Below are positions 11,883-21,390 of a stretch of 64,000 nt of DNA, in pieces. Position 1 is the first letter of the stretch; each line of letters begins with the position of its first letter. The notes below the pieces were generated by a model, which did not search any database, was not told the DNA's origin, and was given only the letters and a program-made list of their open reading frames with translations. The position numbers were made by a program, and so were the translations under genes. Source of the DNA: Brevundimonas aveniformis DSM 17977 (GTDB lineage Bacteria > Pseudomonadota > Alphaproteobacteria > Caulobacterales > Caulobacteraceae); contig NZ_AUAO01000002.1 of assembly GCF_000428765.1 (NCBI RefSeq), forward strand, positions 1 to 64,000, in the 5' to 3' direction.

Positions 11883-12596
11883 ATGACCCAGACATCGACC
11901 CTGACCCGCCCCTTGAAGATCGATTTCGTTTCCGACGTCGTGTGCCCCTGGTGCGCGGTGGGACTGGGCGGATTGACCACGGCGCTGGAGCGGCTGAAGG
12001 CCGATGGCATCACCGCCGAGATCCACTTCCAGCCGTTCGAGCTGAACCCGCAGATGGCCCCCGAAGGCGAGAACATCGTCGAGCACATCGGCCGGAAATA
12101 CGGCTCGACCCCGGAACAGTCGGCCCAGAACCGGGCGATGATCCGTGACCGCGCGGCCCTGGTCGGGTTCGAGATGAACCTGGGCGAGGCCAGCCGGATC
12201 TGGAACACCTTTGACGCCCACCGGCTGATCCATTGGGCCGGCGCCGAACCCGGCGCGGGGGGACCTGACGAGGGCGGTCCTGAGGCTCAAGCGCGGATGA
12301 AGCGGGCGCTATTGAGCGCGCATTTCACCCACAATCAGCCGCTGAATGAGGCCGAAACCCTGGTCGCAGCGGCCGAGGCCGCAGGCCTCGATGGGGCCGA
12401 AGCGCGAGCGGTGCTGGCCGAGGGCCGGTTCGCCGACGCCGTGCGGGCCGAAGAGAAACTGTGGATCAGACGGGGCATCAACTCGGTGCCCGCCGTGGTG
12501 GTCGAGAACAAGTGGCTGATCTCCGGCGGCCAGCCGGCCGAGGTGTTCGAACAGGCCCTGCGCCAGATGGCGGCCGAGACGGCGGGGGCGCTCTGA
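11883..12596 (+). CDS. FrnE-type DsbA family oxidoreductase
   Basis: 237-residue thioredoxin-fold protein with an inserted helical domain. The redox motif CPWC sits early (VVCPWCAVG, about residues 21-29), and FQPFELNPQM and the cis-Pro-containing INSVPAVVVENKWLISGGQP are typical of the FrnE/DsbA-like cytoplasmic group. No signal peptide is visible. It starts 90 bp from the divergent serine hydrolase. An acidic/glycine insertion around PGAGGPDEGGPEAQ is longer than usual. Exact substrate unknown. Confidence 0.85.
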   Translation: MTQTSTLTRPLKIDFVSDVVCPWCAVGLGGLTTALERLKADGITAEIHFQPFELNPQMAPEGENIVEHIGRKYGSTPEQSAQNRAMIRDRAALVGFEMNLGEASRIWNTFDAHRLIHWAGAEPGAGGPDEGGPEAQARMKRALLSAHFTHNQPLNEAETLVAAAEAAGLDGAEARAVLAEGRFADAVRAEEKLWIRRGINSVPAVVVENKWLISGGQPAEVFEQALRQMAAETAGAL

Positions 12597-13012
12597 GGCC
12601 GGGACCGCTGGCGTGCGGCCGACTCGAAGTCGGCGATGGGGAATTGGGGTGCACTGCACATGCTGGTGCCCAGACGGCCCTCGTCTATGTAGGCCAGAAC
12701 GACCGTTTCACGATCAACCTCGAAACTGATTTCGCACACGGCCCCGCCAGGGCCTGGCACATGGAAGATTGATCGAAAGGTGCGATGCGGCCCGCGCAGG
12801 GTGCGCCTGACAAGGAACCGCGTGACCACGTAACCATCGCGCCCGGCTTGCCCCGGCGCGGGAACCGTCGAGACGGCCTGTCCAATGAAGGCGACCTTGT
12901 GCGCGGCAAGCTGTCGCTCAGCGCTCTGCCACTCTACGCAGCTGCACGCCCAGGCCGCGCCGGCGGTGGCCAGCGAGCCAGCAGCAACGATGATGAAAAC
13001 CAGGGCGCGCAT
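12335..13012 (-). CDS. Small secreted Cys-rich protein with an anomalous antisense tail
   Basis: From ATG 13012 the frame encodes a signal peptide (MRALVFIIVAAGSLATAGAAWA) and a domain beginning with CSCVEW, reminiscent of small TIMP/NTR-like bacterial proteins in which the mature protein starts with Cys-x-Cys. Two more cysteines (GAVCEIS, TSMCSAP) could complete disulfides. The domain appears complete by about position 12610, yet no stop follows and the frame continues for 262 bp antisense to the end of the dsbA-like gene. The tail looks like shadow coding (Ser/Ala/Arg-rich), so the true 3' end may have been lost or shifted. The function is unknown. Confidence 0.5.
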   Translation of the reverse strand: MRALVFIIVAAGSLATAGAAWACSCVEWQSAERQLAAHKVAFIGQAVSTVPAPGQAGRDGYVVTRFLVRRTLRGPHRTFRSIFHVPGPGGAVCEISFEVDRETVVLAYIDEGRLGTSMCSAPQFPIADFESAARQRSRPQSAPAVSAAIWRRACSNTSAGWPPEISHLFSTTTAGTELMPRLIHSFSSARTASANRPSASTARASAPSRPAASAAATRVSASFSG

Positions 13013-13148
13013 GTCAGCAGGGAACGCGCCGGTTGGGGCAGGAGTGTGGCGCGGGTTGGCCGGGGCGGCGATAGGCTGGATGCCCGCTTGACGCCGCCCT
13101 GGCGGCGGCGTCATCTCCTGGTCGAACGCGGATCGACGGGGAGCGACC

Positions 13149-13598
13149 ATGCACAGACTGATTATGGGAACGGCGATGGCGGCGGCCCTGGCGCTGAGCG
13201 CCTGCGGCGATCCGGTGTCGGACGAGGCGCGCCAGCAGGGTAACGCCGAGCGGGCGGCGCGCGCGGCCTGCTATGAGGCGGCGGGCTTCACCGTGGCCGA
13301 GACCTCGCCGGCGCCGGCGGGCGGCGGCAACCGCAGCGGCCCGGGCGGCGACGCCTGGAATGACGGCGCGCTGCAGGCGGCGGACGGGACCTGGCTGGAC
13401 CTCTACAGCTGGAGCGAATGGGCCAATGAGCCGGACCACGCCGAGACTACGGCGACCTATCAGGTCGAGCAGTTCAACCAGCAGGCCTATGCCGACTACG
13501 GCCAGGCCCGCGCCGTGGGCCGTCGCGCCTATGTGCCGCACACGCCGGGCGAGTTCCCGCAGAACGCGGCGCTGGATGCGTGCCTGATGATGCCGTGA
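13149..13598 (+). CDS. Hypothetical lipoprotein
   Basis: 149-residue predicted lipoprotein: the leader ends in ALSACG, a canonical lipobox. The mature part has a short Gly/Pro-rich linker and then an aromatic, acidic region (TWLDLYSWSEWANEP) with two further cysteines (ACYEAAG and DACLMMP). I do not recognise the family. The stop overlaps the GTG of the following DUF559-like frame. Confidence 0.7.
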   Translation: MHRLIMGTAMAAALALSACGDPVSDEARQQGNAERAARAACYEAAGFTVAETSPAPAGGGNRSGPGGDAWNDGALQAADGTWLDLYSWSEWANEPDHAETTATYQVEQFNQQAYADYGQARAVGRRAYVPHTPGEFPQNAALDACLMMP

Positions 13599-14044
13599 GG
13601 CGGGGGCGGCGGAGGGCCAGCCCCGTCGCCGCCCGAGAGCGGGCGACGCGGGCGCGGGCCTGGCGGCGCCGGCTGACCCGGTCCGAGGCGACGCTGTGGT
13701 CGATCATCCGGGACGGCAAGCTGCAGGGCTATGTGTTTCGCCGCCAGCAGCGGGTGGGGACCCATATTCTGGAGTTCTACTGTCCGGCCTCGCGGCTGGC
13801 GCTGGAGATCGTGCGGCTGCGTGAGACGCCCGCCCAGACCGAGGCGGCGGAAGAGCGCCTCGCGCGGCTGGAGCAACAGCACGAGATCCAGACGCTGCGC
13901 TTCTGGCACGAGGCGCTGGAGATCAATCTTTACTGGGTTTCGGGCCATATCATCACCGCCCTGAGGGCCGGTCAGCGATGGCCGATGACCTGGGTCCCGC
14001 CCCCGGCCTGGCAACGGCACTGGCCGGATCTGAGGCCGCGCTGA
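13595..14044 (+). CDS. DUF559 (Vsr-like) nuclease homologue, probably inactive
   Basis: 149-residue relative of DUF559 proteins, a branch of the PD-(D/E)XK/Vsr endonuclease fold. RRRLTRSEATLWSIIRDGKLQGYVFRRQQ matches the family start, but the active-site strand that usually reads DF.C is LEFYC and the following EVDG..H is replaced by EIVRLRE, so metal-binding acidic residues and the histidine are lost. The usual D-x3-RD-x-WL segment is altered too, and an extra tail follows INLYWVSG. GTG 13595 overlaps the lipoprotein stop (GTGA). An intact homologue lies just downstream. It is either a decayed copy or a repurposed one. Confidence 0.6.
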   Translation: MRRGRRRASPVAARERATRARAWRRRLTRSEATLWSIIRDGKLQGYVFRRQQRVGTHILEFYCPASRLALEIVRLRETPAQTEAAEERLARLEQQHEIQTLRFWHEALEINLYWVSGHIITALRAGQRWPMTWVPPPAWQRHWPDLRPR

Positions 14045-14083
14045 GGGGGTGAAGCGCCTGTGCTGAAAGGTCGTTCTCCCCTC

Positions 14084-14262
14084 CATCGCTACGCGGCCCC
14101 CTCCCCAACGGCTTCGCCGTCAGGGAGGAGACAGGTGCGCCGACCTTGCCGTATCGTCTCCTCCCCAGCTCAGCTGGGGAGGGGGACCCCACGGCTTGCC
14201 TCTGGCGAGCCGCGTGGCAGCAAACGCCGGATCGCGAAGCAATCCGGAGGGTGGTGGAGGGG
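14084..14262. repeat. Palindromic intergenic repeats upstream of the DUF559 gene
   Basis: Two GC-rich units. The first ends in CGGCTTCGCCG and a CAGGGAGGAGACA motif. The second contains CTCCCCAGCT-C-AGCTGGGGAG (about 14162-14182) and ends in GGTGGTGGAGGGG, which serves as the ribosome site of the next gene. Similar material follows that gene. The open frame through this segment is Ser/Pro/Arg-rich and looks noncoding. Confidence 0.65.
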
Positions 14263-14266
14263 ACTC

Positions 14267-14623
14267 TTGCCGATACGCAAAACGGTGGAGAAAGCCCGCG
14301 ACCTCCGCCGTCGCCTGACCCCGCCCGAGGCCCGACTGTGGTTTGCGATCAAGGGCGGTAAGCTCGAGGGCCTGAAGTTCCGCCGCCAGCACCCCATCGG
14401 CGCCTATGTGCTGGACTTTTACTGCGCCGCCGCGCGGCTGGCGGTGGAGGTCGACGGCCAGGGGCATGACCATCCCGACCAGATCGCGGCGGACCGGCGA
14501 CGGACGGCGTGGCTGCAAGAGCAGGGGATCGGGGTGATCCGGTTCACGGCCGAGGATGTGCGGGTGAACCTGGACGGGGTGCTGGAGAGCATCCTGAAGG
14601 CGGTGCGTAAGCGGACGGGCTGA
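14267..14623 (+). CDS. DUF559 domain endonuclease-like protein
   Basis: Intact DUF559 protein of 118 residues, related to the very-short-patch-repair nuclease fold. It has RRRLTPPEARLWFAIKGGKLEGLKFRRQHPIG, the acidic strand VLDFYC, EVDGQGH, then RRTAWLQEQGIGVIRFTAEDV and a C-terminal helix with NLDGVLESI. TTG 14267 with GGAGGGG upstream gives the usual length; the longer frame from 14060 reads through repeat DNA. No partner methyltransferase is adjacent. DUF559 genes are widespread and their biological role is not settled. Confidence 0.75.
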   Translation: MPIRKTVEKARDLRRRLTPPEARLWFAIKGGKLEGLKFRRQHPIGAYVLDFYCAAARLAVEVDGQGHDHPDQIAADRRRTAWLQEQGIGVIRFTAEDVRVNLDGVLESILKAVRKRTG

Positions 14624-14685
14624 TTTCCCCTCCACCCCTTCGGGGTCCCCCTCCCCACTTCGCTACGCTCGCAGGGAGGAGACAG
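14622..14685. repeat. Palindromic repeat downstream of the DUF559 gene
   Basis: Contains CCCCTCCACCCCTTCGGGGT, CCTCCCC, an ACTTCGCTACGCTCGC core and GCAGGGAGGAGACA, the last motif also found upstream of the gene (about 14130-14144). The nuclease frame is therefore bracketed by related units. Confidence 0.6.
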
Positions 14686-14697
14686 GCGGCGGCCGGG

Positions 14698-14802
14698 ATG
14701 GACCGACTTTACAGCGACGTGGCCGCCCACACCGCCGGGGCGGCGCGGCGGTTCGGGCCGGTGGAGGAGCACTGGGATGTCGTGGGCTGGGGGATGGAGT
14801 GA
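14698..14802 (+). other. Short open frame, possible gene remnant
   Basis: A 34-codon frame (MDRLYSDVAAH through EEHWDVVGWGME) with GGGAGGAGA about 15 bases upstream. It looks like protein rather than random sequence, with many acidic and aromatic residues, but I cannot place it in a family. It could be the end of a displaced gene. Confidence 0.3.
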
Positions 14803-14825
14803 GGGGCGCTAAGGACACCCCCCGC

Positions 14826-15965
14826 CTACTGAAAGTCCTTAAGCTTCACCACGGGAGCTGCTTCTTGTCGAAGATATCCTCGAGGAAGACACGCCAAGGA
14901 CTCGACGTCGAAACTCTCAAGGCCGACGGCAGAGAGAAATTCCTCCCGACCGAAAATGCCGCCCTCGATGCAGAGCTTGATAGCCTCCGCCAACGCAATC
15001 GGCTTTTCGGCGATTAGTTCATCGTCGAGCGGCTCAGCCCTCCGCCAACCGCGAGCGCTCATGTATTTGAAGAGACGCTCTTTGTATTCGTCGCCGAAAA
15101 TTCCGAGCGAATGAGCCCGCATGATCATTCCTGCAATCGATACTCGCCAACGCCGCTTTATCGAGATGAAGTAATCCAGCTCCATGCGTTGGACGTCACG
15201 AGAGAAGGTTTTTGCGGGAAGGAGGAAAGCGCTGGCGAATCTATGAGCTTGCCTTTCCATTTCAGCATACTCTGCTTTACTTAGTTGGTCGGGACTGATC
15301 GAGCGGTGCATAACCAAATGCCCGAGCTCGTGCGCGGCATCGAATCGAGAGCGCACGGCGGAAGCCTTATCGGAGGCCAGCAGAACGACCGGCCGCTGAC
15401 AGTCGGGCGACCACGCGGACACCCCATCCATCTTCACACCGCCGAGTTCCTCCTTGACCACGATGGCACCCGCGTTCTCCAGGATGGCTACCACATCCTT
15501 GATCGGTCCCGTCCCGAGGTTCCAGTGATCGCGGCACTGCTCGGCAGCTTCCTCAATCGCCTGATCGTCAATCTGGGCTAGTGCACCCATATCGAGGTTT
15601 GGGAAGTCGAGATCCGCAAACTCGACCCAGCGTGAGAGGTGGCTTTCGAGCAACTCGGCCCACCGCAGGCGCGCCTTGGACTTCTTCTGGAGCCCGACAG
15701 TTACACTCGAGTTCGAACGGAAGTAGTGATCGGAGCAGGCCTCGCCTGTTTTCTCGAAAAGCGAAGCGCGAACACTTAGCGCATTGCAAAGGCGAGAAAT
15801 TCCCTCCCAGTCGGGGCTCTGCCGACCTGCCTCCCATGCGGAAACAGTCGATGAGTCACGCCCTACCATCTGGGCAAGCGATGTTTGAGTCAGACCACGA
15901 GCGAGGCGTGCCTCCTCGAGTCGAACGCCATTAAAGCCTGGTGCGCCTCGTGCCATCACCTTCAT
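14826..15965 (-). CDS. XRE-family regulator with ImmA/IrrE metallopeptidase domain
   Basis: 379 residues. An N-terminal helix-turn-helix (about residues 14-68, with LTQTSLAQMVGRDSSTVSAWEAGRQSP) is followed by a linker and an ImmA/IrrE zinc peptidase domain with HELGH at 212-216 and a supporting ERQAHRFASAFLLP helix. ImmA cleaves phage-type repressors and IrrE/DdrO links such proteases to stress responses; fused XRE-COG2856 proteins also occur in predicted toxin-antitoxin modules. The gene lies 27 bp downstream of an unrecognised gene on the same strand and is likely cotranscribed. An alternative start is ATG 15956. The neighbourhood (repeats, DUF559 nucleases) suggests an acquired module. Confidence 0.85.
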   Translation of the reverse strand: MKVMARGAPGFNGVRLEEARLARGLTQTSLAQMVGRDSSTVSAWEAGRQSPDWEGISRLCNALSVRASLFEKTGEACSDHYFRSNSSVTVGLQKKSKARLRWAELLESHLSRWVEFADLDFPNLDMGALAQIDDQAIEEAAEQCRDHWNLGTGPIKDVVAILENAGAIVVKEELGGVKMDGVSAWSPDCQRPVVLLASDKASAVRSRFDAAHELGHLVMHRSISPDQLSKAEYAEMERQAHRFASAFLLPAKTFSRDVQRMELDYFISIKRRWRVSIAGMIMRAHSLGIFGDEYKERLFKYMSARGWRRAEPLDDELIAEKPIALAEAIKLCIEGGIFGREEFLSAVGLESFDVESLACLPRGYLRQEAAPVVKLKDFQ

Positions 15966-15992
15966 CCTGTAGAGTGATTTGGAACGAACCTG

Positions 15993-16649
15993 TTAGTCTT
16001 CGGTGCCGGTGTTGCGAACCGGGCCGCGCAGCCTCGGGACACGACGTTCCGGCACTTCGGGAAGCTCACCCCATTCGGCGTCGTCATACATGGCGCGAAC
16101 GGCGTCCACGCGATCATAAAAGTGCCACGACCTCAGGCTGGAGGTGGGCACGCCAAAGTACACGCCGGCGGGAAGGGTAGGGTCCTCGTCCCGGTGCGGC
16201 TTGGCGATCAGCACCATGGCGAACCGAAACTCGTCCGGCATCACCTCGGCCTCTTGCGGCCAGAGGTCCGGCTGATACGGCTCGATGGCTGAGTTCAGGG
16301 ACGCCAGTTCGGCTCGCGCCCGCGACCGCCGGAGGCCGTCCAGAGTGTCAGTGATGCTGGCAGCCACGATGGTCTTCCCCATCCGAACGAGCGGCATGGG
16401 ATACCCTGACGGCCCGATCCTCATGGTGATCGCCTCACCGCCAATCGATTCAACGAGATCGGCTAAGCCCCGCTGGACGGCGAAGTGGCGGTCCGACCCT
16501 CTTGCGTAGGCAACCTGGTTGGAGAGGACGCGGCCTTCATTGACCGCTCGATGGTGGGCGGAAGCAAAGGCAGCATCGACCATTTCGGGCATACTATCAA
16601 AGAATCCGCGGGGGATGTCCGGGCGGATGCAGCGAGTGAAGAAGCCCAT
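15993..16649 (-). CDS. Unrecognised protein paired with the XRE-IrrE gene
   Basis: 218 residues from ATG 16649; a TTG at 16706 would add 19 more, but neither has a good Shine-Dalgarno. It has no signal peptide or membrane segment. Visible blocks are RCIRPDIPRGFFD, AFASAHHRAVNEGRV, ARGSDRHFAVQRGLADLVE, GPSGYPMPLVRMGKTIVAA and HFYDRVDAVRAMYDDAEWG. It resembles no family I can name. Being first in a two-gene unit with an XRE-ImmA/IrrE protein, it could be a toxin or a protease target, but this is inference from position only. Confidence 0.65.
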   Translation of the reverse strand: MGFFTRCIRPDIPRGFFDSMPEMVDAAFASAHHRAVNEGRVLSNQVAYARGSDRHFAVQRGLADLVESIGGEAITMRIGPSGYPMPLVRMGKTIVAASITDTLDGLRRSRARAELASLNSAIEPYQPDLWPQEAEVMPDEFRFAMVLIAKPHRDEDPTLPAGVYFGVPTSSLRSWHFYDRVDAVRAMYDDAEWGELPEVPERRVPRLRGPVRNTGTED

Positions 16650-16728
16650 CGGATGTCTCGAGTCTGTGTTGATCGGGAAAATAGGACGAAATCCTGCGCC
16701 AAACAACCCCCGAGGCCAAAAATGTGCG

Positions 16729-18651
<1,923 letters not shown>

Positions 18652-18696
18652 TCAGAGGGCCAGACGGGTCCGGTCGGTGGGCGGACCCCGGGCGGG

Positions 18697-18801
18697 GCCA
18701 GCGTCTCTCCCTTCGCCGGCATGACCCGGATCAGGTTCGACCGGTCAGAGGGAGCACCCTCAATCTCAGCGACTCGCGCGTCGCCCCCGGGAGAACAAGG
18801 C
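18697..18801 (-). promoter_or_regulatory. TPP riboswitch controlling thiC
   Basis: On the minus strand the leader carries the thi-box landmarks in order: GGGGGCG, CTGAGA, a short GAGGGTGCTCCCTC hairpin, AACCTGATCCGGGTCATGCC and GGCGAAGGGAGAGAC, whose last bases pair with the GTTCTCCC start (P1). TPP binding is expected to lower thiC expression. The element ends about 60 bp before the thiC start, leaving room to sequester the ribosome site. Confidence 0.93.
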
Positions 18802-18841
18802 GGACCCTAGGCCCCTGCCCGGTTCGAGGCAATCGCGAAGG

Positions 18842-19567
18842 CTAGGGCACGTCGCGGTGCGACAGGACGGCGATGGCGGCGAGCAGGGCCAGAAGGCCGA
18901 GGCCGAGGCCGAGGCCCAGCGCCGTCTGGGCGCGCCACGGCTCGCTCGCGAGGATGTTGACCGGCATTTGCCAGGGCAGAAAGACCCCCTCTTCGGCCCC
19001 GGTCGCGACCACGGCGAAGAAGGTCCCGGCGATGCCGAGCACCAGGCCCGGAACGAAGCTGGCGAAGCGGAGCGCCAGGAAGAACTGGATGGCGATCATC
19101 AGCACCGACGCCAGGTAGATGCGGCCAAGGGATTCGGCGACCGTGGCCAGGCCGAGTGGACCGGTCGGCGCATTCTCGGGCCGGATCAGGCCGGCCAGGG
19201 CACCGGCCGCCAACGTCAGCATCAGGCACAGGGCCGTCATCGCCGCCACCACGACCAGGACGACCAGCGCCTTGGCCGCATAGATGCGCCAGCGGGCGAT
19301 AGGCAGGGCCCGCAGCTGGTCCCAGGCGCGCGGCGCGTGCTCGGTCTGGGCCAACAGGGCGGTCAGGGCGGTGACGCTCATGGGCAGCATGAAAAAGGCC
19401 CAGATGCCCGACGACGCGCCCAGCCAGACCTCCCACGGTCGCTGCTGGCCGTCGCGTAGACCGTTGAGCAGCAGGAACAGGCCCACCAGCGTGGGGGCCG
19501 CCAAGATGAGCAAGAGGGCCAGGGAGCGGTGCAGCTTGGTCAGCTCGGTGCGTAGGATCGGGAACAT
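18842..19567 (-). CDS. ABC-2 type transporter permease
   Basis: 241-residue integral membrane protein with six hydrophobic segments and a cytoplasmic TEHAPRAWDQLRALP loop after the second, typical of ABC-2 permeases of the lantibiotic-immunity/bacitracin group. Its ATG shares one base with the TGA of the upstream ATPase gene (TGATG), so they form one exporter operon. Substrate unknown. Confidence 0.85.
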   Translation of the reverse strand: MFPILRTELTKLHRSLALLLILAAPTLVGLFLLLNGLRDGQQRPWEVWLGASSGIWAFFMLPMSVTALTALLAQTEHAPRAWDQLRALPIARWRIYAAKALVVLVVVAAMTALCLMLTLAAGALAGLIRPENAPTGPLGLATVAESLGRIYLASVLMIAIQFFLALRFASFVPGLVLGIAGTFFAVVATGAEEGVFLPWQMPVNILASEPWRAQTALGLGLGLGLLALLAAIAVLSHRDVP

Positions 19568-20487
19568 CAGGCGGCCTCCGGCAGGTTGAGCCTGGCTTGG
19601 CGGTATAGGGCTTCGAGGGTGCGGGGGCGCGGGGCCAGGCGGTGGACGTCCAGGCCCGCCTCGATCAACGCCCGGTTCACCTCGGCGGCGACCCGGCGGG
19701 CGTCGTCGTGCGGCGCGAGGCGAAGGCGCAGGTCGTCAGCGACGTCATATCCGGCGGCCAGCGCCAGGGTGCGCGCCTGGGCGTCGTCGCTGGTGGCCAG
19801 TTCGATGTCCTGGGGCTGGCCGGCCAGCAGGTCGGACAACCGTCCCTGCACCGTCAGCCGTCCGAGGTGGAGAATGCCGACATGGGTGGCGATCTGCTCC
19901 ACTTCGTGGAGCAGATGGCTTGAGACGAAAACGGTGGCCCCGGTACGGTCCGGCAGCTCGGCCAGAAAACGGCGCATGTCGGCGATGCCATCGGGGTCCA
20001 GACCGTTGGTCGGCTCATCCAGGATCAGCACGCTCGGCGATCCCATCAGGGCCCGGGCCAGACCCAGCCGCTGGCGCATGCCGAGGGAATAGTCCGACAC
20101 GCGCTTGTCGGCGCTGGAGCGCAGGTCCGTCAGGTCGAGCACCCGGTCGAGCTCGTGGCGGTCGAGGCCGCGAAGGGTGCGGGCGAGGTCCAGGTTTTCG
20201 CGGCCGGTCAGGTTTCCGTAGAAGCCGTGCGCCTCCAGCAAAGCCCCCACCTGGCGAGCGGCGCCGATGCGGTCGCGGCCGACATCCAGGCCCTGGATCA
20301 GAGCCTGGCCGTCGCTGGGACGCAGCAGACCCAAGAGCATGCGGATGGTCGTGCTCTTGCCTGCGCCATTGGGGCCAAGGAAGCCGTAGACCGCGCGTCG
20401 TGAGACGTGCAGATCGAGTGCGTCGACCGCGAGCTGGCGCCCGAATCGACGGCTCAGGCCTCGGGTTTCGATCGCGAATTCGGACAT
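19567..20487 (-). CDS. ABC transporter ATP-binding protein (BcrA/CcmA-like)
   Basis: 306-residue ATPase with Walker A GPNGAGKST, signature YSLGMRQRLGLARAL, Walker B VLILDEPTNGLDP and H-loop FVSSHLLHEVEQ. The roughly 90 residues after the ATPase domain match BcrA-type subunits. It drives the following ABC-2 permease. It is divergent from the DUF2975/XRE pair; the shared 94-bp region holds two candidate operators, so the XRE protein might also control this exporter. Confidence 0.9.
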   Translation of the reverse strand: MSEFAIETRGLSRRFGRQLAVDALDLHVSRRAVYGFLGPNGAGKSTTIRMLLGLLRPSDGQALIQGLDVGRDRIGAARQVGALLEAHGFYGNLTGRENLDLARTLRGLDRHELDRVLDLTDLRSSADKRVSDYSLGMRQRLGLARALMGSPSVLILDEPTNGLDPDGIADMRRFLAELPDRTGATVFVSSHLLHEVEQIATHVGILHLGRLTVQGRLSDLLAGQPQDIELATSDDAQARTLALAAGYDVADDLRLRLAPHDDARRVAAEVNRALIEAGLDVHRLAPRPRTLEALYRQARLNLPEAA

Positions 20488-20504
20488 TGCGCCGGCTCCA
20501 GATA

Positions 20505-20556
20505 TTTAAGTCGCATTTAAACGTTGCGAAGATCTTTTCTTTAAGTCAAGATTAAA
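20505..20556. promoter_or_regulatory. Two tandem candidate operators in a divergent AT-rich region
   Basis: TTTAAGTCGCATTTAAA (20505-20521) and TTTAAGTCAAGATTAAA (20540-20556) agree at 13 of 17 positions, start 35 bp apart, and stand out in GC-rich DNA. Each has TTTAA/TTAAA arms of opposite polarity. They lie between the ABC exporter operon and the DUF2975/XRE operon and could bind the XRE protein or contain promoter elements for both sides. Confidence 0.55.
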
Positions 20557-20581
20557 TTTCCGAGAGGTTCTGGAGGAGCAA

Positions 20582-21091
20582 ATGTCGCAGACCCAACTGG
20601 ATTTGTTCCGCAGGCGCTGTCGCCAGTTTCGGGGGCTCGCCTGGTTCTTGATCGGGTCGATGGGCCTGGTCGTCCTGGTGCAGGCGATGAGCATCCTGGT
20701 CGGTATCGCCGGCACGGCGGGCGGCGAGGCGTCGATGCTGCAGCCAGACCTGGTCGTCAGCCTGTTGCTGAGCATGGTTTCGCCGGCCTGCTATCTCTAT
20801 GCCGTGTGGGTGATCGGTCAGGCCATGGGTGCGCTGGCCAAGGGCGATCTGTTCCAGCCCGTGCTGGCGAAGGCCTTGCGCCGCGCCGGGATCGCCCTGG
20901 GGATTGGCGGCCTGTTCAGCGTGTTTGTGATGACCAATCTGATGCGCCTGTTCGGCGTGATCGACGGCGGCTATCTCAACTTCGATGTTTCGGCGATGAC
21001 GCTGGGCATGTTCGGCGGCGTGCTGTTCCTGCTGGGTACACTGGTTGAGGAGGCCCGGCGGACACAGGCCGAGCTGGACGAGATGATCTGA
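20582..21091 (+). CDS. DUF2975 membrane protein
   Basis: 169-residue protein with four hydrophobic segments (about residues 19-42, 58-80, 101-120 and 135-155), fitting DUF2975. The pattern KGDLFQPVLAKALRRAG between segments two and three is typical. ATG 20582 follows GGAGGAG. Its TGA overlaps the ATG of the XRE gene (TGATG). DUF2975 proteins are routinely paired with small XRE regulators; their function is unknown. Confidence 0.8.
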   Translation: MSQTQLDLFRRRCRQFRGLAWFLIGSMGLVVLVQAMSILVGIAGTAGGEASMLQPDLVVSLLLSMVSPACYLYAVWVIGQAMGALAKGDLFQPVLAKALRRAGIALGIGGLFSVFVMTNLMRLFGVIDGGYLNFDVSAMTLGMFGGVLFLLGTLVEEARRTQAELDEMI

Positions 21092-21333
21092 TGCCGGTGC
21101 GCGTGACCCTGGACGCCGTGATCGTCAAACGTGGCGTCAAGGCCAAGGACTTGGCCGCCGAGGTCGGCCTGAGCGAGACCCAACTGTCTCTCTTGCGGTC
21201 CGGCAAGGTGCGAGGCGTGCGGTTCGGCACCCTGGCGCGCCTGTGTGCGGCGCTCGACTGCAAACCTGCGGACCTGCTGGACTATGCGTTTGATCCGGCC
21301 GACCTGGAGGACGAACCGCCCCCATCATCCTAA
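21091..21333 (+). CDS. Small XRE-family transcriptional regulator (YozG-like)
   Basis: 80 residues containing one helix-turn-helix (AAEVGLSETQLSLLRSGKVRGVRFGTLARLCAALDC) and the usual PADLLDY ending, with an acidic/proline tail. It is translationally coupled to DUF2975. Likely an autoregulator acting on the repeats upstream of the operon (inference). Confidence 0.85.
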   Translation: MPVRVTLDAVIVKRGVKAKDLAAEVGLSETQLSLLRSGKVRGVRFGTLARLCAALDCKPADLLDYAFDPADLEDEPPPSS

Positions 21334-21390
21334 ACGCCGTCTTAACCGCGTGCGGGCCAAGACTTCGGGTTGAAGGACTGGGAGTGCGGC

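Noticed and set aside
14060-14266. Extended N-terminus of the DUF559 protein
   Set aside because: The segment is repeat DNA translating to a Ser/Pro/Arg-rich stretch not found in the family.
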